Assembly (NCBI GenBank): GCA_016946835.1
Contig: JACVTC010000113.1
Location: 140,001-204,000 of the forward strand
Direction of reading: 5' to 3'
From: Neocallimastix lanati (nom. inval.)
Taxonomy: Eukaryota; Neocallimastigomycota; Neocallimastigomycetes; Neocallimastigales; Neocallimastigaceae
Length of the DNA stretch: 64,000 nt
Shown: in pieces, positions 50,701-64,000 of the stretch
Layout of the letters: the number at the start of each line of letters is the position of its first letter
How positions within the stretch are numbered: position 1 is the stretch's first letter
Notes under the pieces: generated by a model
Told to the model about the DNA's origin: nothing
Seen by the model: only the letters and a program-made list of their open reading frames with translations
The model's database searches: none
Program-made: the position numbers and the translations under genes

Positions 50701-50852
50701 AAATATTTGATATTAATAGATATTAATATTTTTTATTATTAAATTTATAATATATTGTTTAGAATGAACATTTTAAATATTTTATTATTATATACTAATA
50801 TATATATTTTTTATTATTATATAATTAATTGTTTTATTTATTATAGCAAAAA
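47731..50852. other. 3.1-kb region without a convincing gene
   Basis: Begins with a 52-codon open stretch (47748-47906, plus) with no homology that I can see. It continues with an AAAT/AATG array (48316-48480). A slightly less AT-rich part (48540-49560) contains a 74-codon Lys-rich minus-strand ORF (49205-49429; MIKVTHHVNLRKTNKTYQTY at its start) that I do not recognise. The last 300 bases are the Sec62 promoter side. Two copies of a sequence around ATACATTGTGGCTTATAT lie at 48470 and 49611. Confidence 0.5.
48316..48480. repeat. Imperfect (AAAT)n / (AATG)n array
   Basis: Tetranucleotide units AAAT, with blocks of AATG and AGAT variants, over about 165 bases. Confidence 0.9.
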
Positions 50853-52127
50853 ATGTCTTCAGTAAGTATTAATATGATGTATTATAAATAATAATAATAA
50901 GAATAATAAATAGAAATATTTTCCCAAAACAATTATAAAATATTTTCCTTATAAATATATTTAATTAATAAAATTAATTATAAATATGTATTATACAACA
51001 ATATATAAATATTATTAATTTTATGAATAATAGCCGGATTTCTCAAAAGTTCCAAAGGATATTATGGAAATTGCCAAATACCTTCTTTCTTCAGAATCTA
51101 AAATGAAGCCAAGAGCTGGTATTTTAAATGGTCGTCGTGTTGATTACTTTAAAGGTTAATATAGTAGATGAATAAAAGATTATTGTTCGTTATAATTAAT
51201 ATTAATTATTACATATTATAAAATTCTTTATCAAATTTATTATGTATTAAGATTAGAAAAATTATTTCTGTTATTATCATAATTAAAACGATAGATGGAA
51301 TATTCATTATTTTATATATATATATATTTTATTTTTAAATGTTTTGTTTAAATTTTATATAATTATAGTATAATATAATTTAAAAGTGATAATTGAAAAT
51401 ACACATAATAATTTAATACTTATATATTTAATTTTGAATTAATAATTCAAATATTTTCGTAAAAGATATACATGATATTTCAATGTTGATATATATTAAT
51501 AAATTTTAATTTATATATTTTTAATGTATAAAAGGAAAGGCAGCTACTCATGCTCTTATGAAAAAAGCTTATAGTAAGTCAAAGAAGAGACCAACTATCG
51601 ATAACCGTGAAAAAGCAGCAGAATATATGAAAGAATTAGTTAACTATGGTTTAATTTTACGTGTTAATCATACTCCACATTCCAAGCAATGTACTTTTAA
51701 CCAAATTCAAGACTTTAATGATGATTTCTACTTTGTATGGATTTACGAAGGTTCTCAATTAAAGACTCTTCTTTTAGGATTTGGTATATTATTAATTGTT
51801 CTTGCAGGTGTAATGTTCCAAGTCTGGCCAGCTAGATTACGTAGGGGTGCTTACTATATATTATCTGCATTGATGTGGGTAATGGTTGCTTTCTTCATTA
51901 TGGTTATCTTCCGTTTCATTCTTTACTTAGTTTCTCTTCTTGTTTGCAAGCGTTCAATATGGTTATTCCCAAATCTTTTCGCCGATGTTGGTTTTATTGA
52001 ATCCTTTGAACCACTTTGGGGCTTTGGTGATGAAGATGCTGAAGCAATGAAACAATCATCATCACAAGAATACATTAGTAGTAGTGAAGCTGAAGTTAAA
52101 CCAGAAGACTTGAAAAAAGATGAATAA
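50853..52127 (+). CDS. SEC62: Sec62, protein translocation complex subunit
   Basis: Three exons (50853-50861, 51034-51154, 51535-52127) give 240 residues; the first exon holds only MSS. Sec62 is an ER membrane protein of the Sec62/63 complex that assists post-translational import through the Sec61 channel. The cytosolic N-domain carries RAGILNGRRVDYFKGKAATH and LVNYGLILRVNHTP, both highly conserved in the family. Two membrane segments follow (about residues 120-142 and 148-180, with QVWPARLRRGAYYIL between them). After them come RSIWLFPNLFADVGFIESFEPLWGF, split here as RSIWLFPNLFAD and IESFEPLWGF, and an acidic Ser-rich tail ending in KKDE. Both introns are AT-only. The second intron (380 bases) uses donor GTTAAT, which is weaker than the first (GTAAGT). 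The identification is secure. Confidence 0.96.
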
Positions 52128-52620
52128 GATAAATGAAAATTTAAATAAGAAAAAAAAAATGAATAAAAAAATATATATATATTTTTTTAATTATCATTAA
52201 TAATATAGAAAAAAAAGTAATAAAAATAATAATGAATAAATATAATTTTAAATAATGATAATAGTAAATTAATAAATAAATAAATAAATAAAAATATTAA
52301 AAAATTCAATAAAATTTAATTTTTTTTTATTTAAAAAAAATACTTAATAAAATAAATAAATAAACAAATAAACAAACAAACAAACAAACAAACAAATAAT
52401 AATAATAATAATAAAATAAATAAAACAAAATTTATTTAATAAAAACTAAACCTTTAAAAATATTAATATTTCAATAACAGTAAAGGGAAAAAAAAATAAA
52501 AAAAAATTTATTAATATCAAAATATTTAAGAGATCAATAAATTAACAATAAAAAGAAAGTAGAAAAAAAGGAAAAATAAAATATAGGATATATATATTAT
52601 AATAATAATACGACTTTTTA

Positions 52621-52667
<47 letters not shown>

Positions 52668-52994
52668 AGTTATGATGGATAAATAGTTTTTAATTTTAAA
52701 ATTAAAAAATATTATATTTATTATTCTTTCTAGAAGAAAAAAAATAGTTTTTAATTATTTTAATCTTTATTTTAATTTTATTTTTTTTATTTTTTAAATT
52801 TTTTATTATTATTTTATAAATATAATAATACTTGTATAATTTTCATTTTATTTTTATATAATTTTTCAATACACTTTTTTTTTTATGACAAATAGAAACT
52901 GAACAATTAAATTTAATATTAGTTTATAAAAATAATGCTTATTTTTATTGAAAATAAGGAAAGAAAAAGCTTTAGTTTAATAGGATTAATCATT

Positions 52995-53038
<44 letters not shown>

Positions 53039-53382
53039 GAATAATTAATTTAAAATATTTAATAATATAATATTGTAATAATAATAATCATAATAAAATA
53101 TAATATAATAATTAATATGAGAGAAAAGGAAAATAAGTTTTTTTTTTTTTATTTTTTATTTTATTTTTTATTTGGTTTTATTTAATATATTTTATTTTGT
53201 TAATTTTATTTGTTTTATATCTTTTTTTTTTTTTTTTTTTTTTTTAAATATTAATGTATTTATTTATTTAAAAATTCATTCTATAGTAATATATATTTAT
53301 ATAAAATAATATAGTATTATATGTTTTAAATGTATGTGAAAATAAAAAATATGATATTTAATTTTTATATAATTACTATGTA

Positions 53383-53420
<38 letters not shown>

Positions 53421-53742
53421 AAAATTAGATATGTTTCATTTCCCTTCATTATAATTTTTATTTGATTGTGAATATATAGTATTAATAAGAAAAATTAAAA
53501 TAAAAATAGATTAATACTTATTTAATAAATATTTATTTGATGATATTATAATATGCTAATTATTTTATATTATAGTAAACTTATTTATATTAATAAATCA
53601 ATTAATATTAATATAATAATTATTAAATTAAATTATTATTATTTTATATTTTATTGATTTAATTTTATATCATTAATTGATTTATTAATAATTCTAATTT
53701 TATTTAATTTTAAATTGATTAATTCAGTAGTTTTTATAAAAC
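52128..53742. other. Intergenic DNA between convergent SEC62 and DPH7
   Basis: Two long poly-A tracts (about 45 bases at 52622-52665 and 40 bases at 52997-53036) and poly-T tracts mark the facing 3' ends. No gene seen. Confidence 0.6.
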
Positions 53743-56305
<2,563 letters not shown>

Positions 56306-56325
56306 TTTTTTCTATTATTTTTTAT

Positions 56326-56374
<49 letters not shown>

Positions 56375-57002
56375 CAAGTTAATAAAATTATATTAACCAA
56401 TAAATGAGAATTATAAAAGAAATTTTTTTTTTTTAATTTATCAAAAAAAATATATATATGTAACTCAAAGATGATTTTATTTCGATTGATCTATTTATAT
56501 CAAACTATATCAATATTTTATTATTTTTTATATTTAAATATCCTTTTTTTTTTTTATTTCATTTCATTTATTAAATAATTATAAAATCAAATATTTTATA
56601 TCAATATTTATTATTATATAATATTTCTAAAGACAAAAATAAAAGCAAAAACAAAACAAAATAAGACTAATTATAATATATGATCAGTGTTTTTTTTTTT
56701 TTTTTTAAAAAGTCGTAAAATAAATCTATTTAAAATATTTTGTTTTTCTTTATTCAATAAATCTATTTGAAATAATTAAACATATAAATCTTAATAAGTC
56801 AATATTATTTTATATGAAATTAATATATATTATTTTTTTAAAAATAGATAATATATGATGCTCTATTATTTTATTGTATTTTTTTTTTTTATTCTATATT
56901 TTTTTTTTATTAAAATATATATATATATATATATATAATAAAATAAAATAAAATAAAATAAAATAAAAAAAAAAAAAAAAAAAAAAAAATAATAATAATA
57001 AT

Positions 57003-57037
<35 letters not shown>

Positions 57038-57365
57038 AATAAATAAATAAATAAATTATTAATTAAGAAAAAAAAATAATAAATATATAATTATTTTTTA
57101 TTAAAAAAAAAAAACTTTTTTTTTAAACTTCTTTTTAATAAATGTCATAAAATACCCTATTCTTAATTGATATTTGATATATAATTATATATCATAAATA
57201 TATAAAAAATATTGAAAATAGAAAAAAACAACCATATAAATAAACAAAAAGTAATAAAATTTTATAATTTTTTTTCTTATTTTTTTTTTGTTCGTTTGTT
57301 TGTTTTTATTATTTTTTCTTCTTTTATTTTCAATTGATTATTTTGAATATTAAAAGAATTCTAAT
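56306..57365. other. Intergenic AT-rich DNA
   Basis: Contains a poly-T of about 47 bases (56329-56374) next to the DPH7 start, and poly-A followed by AAT/AAAT arrays at 56960-57055. No gene seen. Confidence 0.6.
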
Positions 57366-58279
57366 TCACTTTTGAAATTCATGAGAACAATCTTTGAAAC
57401 TATCATCTTCCTCATTATTACCATGACTATGATTATGACTATGACTATTACTAAGAATATGATTGTGATTATTACTTACTATATCCTTTTCTTTTATATC
57501 ATATTTAAATATAGAGGAATAAGCTGTTTCATAGGTAAGCATCGTATCTGTACGCTGAAACAGAAAATTTTTCTTGGATGAAGTTTTAATAATAGAACTA
57601 TGATTACTATAGTTCGTGATATCATTGGTAGTAAAATTTATAAAGTCAAGTGAATCCATTGATTCATTTATCTTAATTTGATCGTTTTCTAAAGAGTTAG
57701 TATCTTTATTTTTTTTCAAGCTATTAAAATGGTTATTGTTTGAATTTATGGATTTAAACTCAACATCTTGACTTGCATGTTCAGAATCCAGTGGAGACTT
57801 TTCATTATAGGAATTCATATTAATAATAGCTTTAGATTGACTATTAATACTAGAATTACTATTGTCTTTACTTAAATCACAATATGCTTTACGTATGACA
57901 TTTGCACTATTAAAATTATCATTATGAATAGATGTTGATGGCAATGGATTCGAAGAAGATATATCCAAATTATTATTTGATAATTGTTTTTTAAATACTA
58001 ATGGTAAATATTTATTCATCATTTGTGTTATTTTCTTTTGACGAATACTATTAGTAAATCTATTTTTTGGACTATCATTGATAGCATTACTTTCTTTAGT
58101 ACTTTTATTACTGGATTTATTTCTATTATTGTCATTATTATCAGAGTTAGTTATATCAGATAAATCCTTTTCATCATTAATATAATTTTTATTAACATCT
58201 GAATTAGTTTCAATGGAAGGTTGAATTATGGTAAAGTTTCTATTATATTCATTTTTTTCAGTTATTTCCATATTTGAAG

Positions 58280-58318
<39 letters not shown>

Positions 58319-61300
58319 CATTATTATTATCATTATCATTATTTTTATTGCCATTATCATTATCATTGCTATTATTACTAGTATTATAATTATTGGATAG
58401 ATTTTTGGAATTTATTGGACTTTTATCATCACTTCTATGATAGGAATGAATACTTGATGGTTTAAGATGTGGAGAATATGCCTTTATTGGTGGAGAGGAT
58501 TCATTATTCATGTTTTGGATAAAAATAGTTGGTACATTTAAATAATCATTATTTTTAGTTGTAGGCTCAGTATATTCTTTATTATCTTTGCTATGAATAC
58601 TATGGCTTTTATTGTTAAGATGACTTTTATTATGACTATTACCATGATTATGATTATTACTGTGATTATGATTATGACCATGACTACTATTATTATTATT
58701 TAAGCTATTTAATTTATGATCCTCATAAATGCCAATATCATTATCATCGTCGTCATCATCGTCATCATCGTCATCGTCATCACCAATATCAATAATTTCA
58801 ATACCTAAATCTGAATTAGATTTATTGCTACTAGAGGAAGAGTTAGGCATTAAATGGGATGAATCATTAATATTTAAATTAAAAGTATTGACACTATTAT
58901 TTATATGTTGTTTATATATCGAAGACACTTTTAAAGTTGGTGTTAAACTATTATTATTAGTTCCAATACTTTTATTCACAGGGGATGTAGTTTCACTATG
59001 ACTTAATTGTTTATTATATGTTTTATTAAGTTTTAAATGAGTCTGGGTGAGAGTGGAGCGTGAACTGCGACTATTTATACTGCCTTTTCTAAATATTTTT
59101 TCTGAAAATGAAGTTGGTGTTGGAGAAGGTGGATATGCTAATTTTTTATTTTTCGTAGTTTTTATCATTTCAGAGGATGCCAAATTATGACTATTATTTA
59201 CATTTCTAGTATTGGTATTATTATTATTATTATTATTAATTATATTATCATTAATGTTATTGCTATTGTTATTATTGTTTTTGATTTTATTATTACTGAT
59301 ATCGTTTTCATTTATGTTATTTGGAACAAAGTTTTGTTGAATATTAATATCTGAAATATCTAAAACATTAATTGTGTCCCCTAATGATATATCATTAGAA
59401 TTAGAGCTACTGTCTTTTCCATTTTCTTTTAATGATACCATCTTTTTTTCCTTTGTTTTACCGACTGTAGCTAGATATTCTGAATTTTCAACAATAGGTT
59501 TTACCGTTGTTGGGAAAAAGAAAAACATAGCAATACCAACAATAAAACCTTCTATGACAGTCCATAAAGAGTGATGTAAAGGAACTAAGGATATCATTTG
59601 ACTACAACTTGGCGTACCTAATACTTGAATTACTACGAGAGCTAACGGTGAATTCTGTAACCCAGTATTAAAACAAATAGCTCTTACCTGCTGATTATTT
59701 AATCCAAAAGTTCTTGGGATAATAAATCCAATAATATAACTGATTATACCCATTATAATTGGCATAGAATATGTTTCCCATCGATCAATAAAAATTTGAC
59801 CGTAATTCTTAAAAGATGTAATTAAACTAGTTAAAATAATAGCAGTTGCCCATAAAGGACATCCTTTTTGTAGTCTTGAAGCCCAACAGGGCTTAAAATG
59901 CAAAACTAAACATCCCATACCCAATGGAATTATTTGTGTTGCTGTTAAAGTAAATGTTTGCCAAATCTTATCATCATCATTATTTATTATAATATTTAAA
60001 TATATATTATTATTATTATTATTAAATATTTATTGATATTGATATTATTAACTACTTTTAATTATTATTATTATCATCATCATCATTATTATTTTTTTTC
60101 ATTGGGTACTTACAGGAATATATGTTTCAATTCTAATATTCATCACTAAGCAAAATAACCATATGACAAATGGAAAAGTGAAATTACCTAATATCGCAGC
60201 TACTAAACATAATCCTACCGATAAAGCTCGGTCACCTCCCAAATAATATGTTAATACAGGAGCTATAAATGAACCCGGACTTGCAGCTACAATAATAACA
60301 CCAAGAGAAACATAATCGGATAATTTAAATATTTGTGTTAATACGTAAGCTTAATAATTGATTTAAAAATTTTATTAAAATATGAATGAATGAGTATATA
60401 TCAAACATATATAAAACATAAAATAAAATACATATATAAAATATAAATATATATAATGTGTATATATATAAATTATTTTTAATGATATATAATTATTTAT
60501 ATATTAAATTTTCAAAATTAAAATTTTTGATTTTTACCAACAAGGGGATTAATGATTAATTGACATATGTAACCACAAATGAACGGTTTTAATCTTTTCC
60601 ATTTATATAAACCTTTTAAAGTATCTAGCATATTATATAAAATATTTTTTTGACATAAATTTCATAAATTTCATAAATTTCATAAATTACATAAAATTAA
60701 TTAATTAAGAACATATTTTATATTATACTATGATATATAAAGTTTCAACAAAAATAATAATTGTTTTTCTTTTTACATATATAATATATTATTATATAAA
60801 CCTACTTCCTGAAAAGGATATCCCCATGGAAAACATGAATAATACCACCCATAAAATTAAACAAATATTTAACGTTCCAATATTTGAAGAAGTTGCTCTT
60901 AATTCCAATGAATTACTTAAGGATTTATCTAATAATAATCTTCCGTTATTTTCAATTGTATTAATTTGTAAAATGCCTTTACTTTCATTAATAATTTCTA
61001 AATCAGTATCAATAATAAATTTAAGTTTTGAGTTTCCATGATCCTTTAAAGTTTTCACTGTAAAATGCTGGGTTAAATTATAATTATTTTCAAGTAATGT
61101 TACTGTATTATTTGTTGAAGTCACAGAATAATAAGCATTTTTATAAAAAATATATTCTGGTTGAATTTCAAAAAGATCGGGTTTATCATTAACAAAAGTA
61201 ATATTTATATATGATGATGGAGGATTACTCAAAATCAAGTCAAATTTAACATCATAATCTTGCTCAGAGAGAAAAATTCTATTTTGTTCTAAGCATTGTG

Positions 61301-61329
61301 ATTGAAGTGTCAATTCTTTTTTATTTAGG

Positions 61330-61420
<91 letters not shown>

Positions 61421-62522
61421 TTTTTTTATTATGATACAATTAATAAATATAATAATTTTTTTAGTAATAACATTCAAAAAAAAAAAAAAAAAAAAGTGTT
61501 AAGAACTTCAATTCAATAATATATTAAAATTATACTTCATATATGGTTCCATAAATGATTTAATTATTCTACTCTATTTATTTATTTATTTATTAAAACT
61601 ATTTACCAATGTCTTCTTTAATAATGGTTTTATCAATAATAATACCATTATTATAATCTTTTTCAGTATTGACAACACTATTTATATCATTTGAGACATT
61701 TTCTGATTTTACCGCGGGTAAATTAAAAAAAGGAAGTAATATAATTAATGGGTTATAATTAAAAAATTTATTTAAAAATATATTTGATAAAAATGATATA
61801 TTATTTATGGTATTTAAAATGTTTTTATTAATTGAAGCAAAATATTTATCTTTTATATAATTTGAATTTTTATTGATGATTTCATAAGATATTGGTTTTT
61901 GACAATTTATTATCAATAACAAAGTCATAAACATTAATTTTAAATTTCTTTTTTTGGAATGCTTTGATTTTATTATTATTAATATTAATATTATACAAAA
62001 CAATAATGGTAGTTGTAGTTTTAATATTGAAATGAAAAATGTTAAACAATTTATTATGCAACTAGTAATATATTGTATACAATTTATTATACATATTAAT
62101 GGAATTTTTGTGGAACTACTTAAAATTTTTGTTTGTATTAAAAAGCAAGGGCTTATTAAATAGTAGAATATATTTTTATTTATTGATGAAATAGGTATTA
62201 AGTATTTAAATTTATATAAAAAGAGTAAAAAAAATGCATTACAAAAGATTACTATAATTAATTTAAATTTTTCTTCTAATATAACTTTCGTCTTATTCCT
62301 TTTTTTATTTTCCTTTGAAATTTTGATTTCTTTACTTGATATTATTTTCTGTGTAAGTAAACTATATATGAAAATTATATTTAATCCAATTAAAGTAGTA
62401 TATCTTATTAGAAGTATTGGTTTCAAAATTTGGGTCAAAAATATTAAAAGCATTATTATTTTTATATTCTTTATTAAATAAGGCAATAATATTTTTTTTG
62501 AATATTTATTTATAATTGTCAT
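57366..62522 (-). CDS. SLC10/BASS-family transporter with ectodomain and long His/Asp/Asn-rich tail
   Basis: Five exons (62522-61607, 61315-60806, 60624-60538, 60349-60114, 59966-57366) give 1449 residues. The core (about residues 455-743) matches the sodium/bile-acid symporter fold of the SLC10A3/A5/P3 branch. Matches are FSMGISFSGNTLKGL (family: SFGCxxELxxLKG), PFICGYICQLIINPLVA, AASPGSFIAPVLTYYLGGDR (family: CPGGxxSNxLTYxxGGD), ALSVGLC and the crossover-type CFNTGLQNSPLALVVIQV. Before it, residues about 306-455 form a beta-rich, N-glycosylation-rich segment (SYINITFVND, NLTQHFTV) like the ectodomain of that branch. Exon 1 adds about 300 very hydrophobic residues; an internal Met (MFMTLLLIINCQ) could be the true signal-peptide start. 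The tail holds two His-rich clusters, a run of about 12 Asp and Asn runs. Substrate unknown; exon 1 is the least certain part. Confidence 0.78.
61329..61419 (-). repeat. (ATT)n microsatellite in SLC10-like intron 1
   Basis: About 30 ATT units lie just upstream of the exon 2 acceptor. They are read through in one frame as Ile or Asn but fall outside the exon model. Confidence 0.85.
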
Positions 62523-62762
62523 ATTTGTATTTTTTTTTTTTTTTTTTTTTTTAATATTTATTTATGTTTTAAATGTATTATACATTAAAATAAATACATA
62601 ATATATATTATGAATACTTTTTTTCTTTTTTATTTTAATTATTTTACTTTTTATTTATTTTATTTTATTTTTTTTATTATTTTTAATTTATTTGTCTATT
62701 TCAATCCATTAAAAAATGATTACAAATTATTCTTATATATATTTATTTTGAAAAATTCGAGC

Positions 62763-62794
<32 letters not shown>

Positions 62795-64000
62795 GCAATA
62801 TAATTATTATGTTATGATGTTATGGTATTATTGATAAAAAAATATAATTATTAAATTTTCATTATTAAGACTATCTGCAAATTATTTTTTTAATATTTAC
62901 TAAATTATAATATATATATATTATTTTATATATTTTTTTAAATCATATCTCTCTTTTTGAGAAATTTTATTCAGTTAATTGAACATTTCCAATAAGTGAA
63001 TTTTAAAATTTTATAATGTACAATTACAACTTTATATTAAATATTAAAATAATATAATAATATATGCAAAGTATAAAATATTTATTATATAGATATAAGC
63101 AATAGACAAAAAAAATTATGTTTATATATGTATATTATATGAATGTATATTATATGAATAATTATTGTACTTTTTTTATATTAATAATATAATTTATTAC
63201 ACATAAGCTATTCTATTTAATTTATTTTATTTTTATATATATATATTTTTTTTTAATTTTTTCTTAAAATTATACTGAAATCTAAATTATTGAAAACAAT
63301 AAATACACAAAATACACAAAATACGCAATACACAATATTAGCTAATTATGATTATTGCTTTATTTTAAATGTCCTATAAAAAAAGACAAATTTAAAAAAT
63401 AAATTGAAATTCCTTTTAACAAATTATTGTATTTTTTTTATATTAAGTAAATAGATATATAAAAAAAATTGATATATAATTTTGTATTTTAATCATATAT
63501 GTTTAAAATATTTTTTTTATTTAAAATTAATAAATATATATATATATAAAAAGAAGAAAATCGTACTTCTAAATATATATATATATATATATATATATTT
63601 TGATCATATAGATGTAATAAAAAATAAAAGCTTATTTTATATATATATATAAATTCATTATTTAACTATTTTTTAAAATTATTAGAAATAACTATAAAAT
63701 AAAATATTATAAATTTTGGTATACTCTTTCAGATATTATATTGGATTATATTATTAATATATTATATTATTCAAATATAATATATATAAAAATTAATATT
63801 GAAAAGAAAAATATTTATAATAATAATAATAAAAATTTAAAAAAAAAAAGATGAAAAAATAATATTTAATTGAAAATATATTTTTTAAAAAAAAGGAAAA
63901 ATATTAAAAAATATTAATTTTAACTTTAATAATATTAAATAAAATAATTATCAAATTTTTTGACTTACCTAATTTGTAATGTTAGAATATATTTATTAAT
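62523..64000. other. AT-rich DNA at the window end
   Basis: Upstream flank of the SLC10-like gene. Homopolymers (poly-T 62531-62552 and 62763-62788) and TA runs; a short Phe/Tyr-rich open stretch at 62610-62795 is a low-complexity artefact. No gene seen. Confidence 0.55.

Noticed and set aside
57366-60624. Initial idea of an auxin-efflux-carrier-type transporter separate from the upstream ORFs
   Set aside because: The motifs PGSFIAPVLTYYLGGD and CFNTGLQNSPLA fit the sodium/bile-acid symporter family. The exons from 62,522 down join in frame to give the ectodomain expected for the SLC10A3/A5 branch.

Overview
The window is nuclear DNA of a eukaryote with an extremely AT-rich genome. Intergenic DNA is almost pure A/T, introns are short and use GT..AG, and coding exons carry long in-frame AAT runs that encode poly-asparagine. 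Two genes encode receptors made of a bacterial-type sugar-binding protein fused to a class C GPCR, an architecture reported from anaerobic gut fungi. I therefore infer a neocallimastigomycete fungus (Neocallimastix/Piromyces/Anaeromyces type). A coiled-coil gene resembling C10orf67 of flagellated animals would fit a zoosporic fungus. All exon models below were joined by hand; in every multi-exon gene the exon lengths sum to a multiple of three.

Layout. 0.6-1.9 kb: decayed non-LTR retrotransposon 3' end. 2.9-9.2 kb (-): giant glycogen-targeting PP1 regulatory subunit (CBM21). 9.2-14.7 kb: gene-free AT DNA. 14.7-15.9 kb: a less AT-rich island with a possible bacterial relaxase relic and an unknown 165-aa ORF. 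16.8-17.4 kb (+): ribosomal protein eS19. 18.1-19.1 kb (-): MEA1-like acidic protein. 20.7-26.6 and 30.4-35.3 kb (-): two tandem paralogous receptors (solute-binding ectodomain, seven TM, PH-like domain, Asn-rich tail), separated by about 3.8 kb of tetra-/pentanucleotide repeats and a minisatellite. 37.1-39.1 kb (-): full-length phosphoglycerate kinase homologue lacking nearly all catalytic residues. 39.4-43.3 kb (-): Mpv17-like protein with a tail of about 1,000 residues that is mostly Asn. 43.9-45.8 kb (-): C10orf67-like coiled coil. 46.7-50.8 kb: repeats and decayed sequence. 50.9-52.1 kb (+): Sec62. 53.7-56.3 kb (-): DPH7. 57.4-62.5 kb (-): SLC10/BASS-family transporter with a beta-rich ectodomain and a long cytosolic tail rich in Asn, His and Asp.

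Functional picture. Housekeeping genes (eS19, Sec62, DPH7) are compact, while the signalling and membrane genes carry very long low-complexity tails. The PP1-glycogen subunit, the putative sugar-sensing receptors and the non-catalytic PGK homologue could all relate to carbohydrate sensing and storage, but nothing in the sequence links them directly. The most notable items are the receptor pair with a cytosolic PH-like module and the PGK pseudoenzyme.
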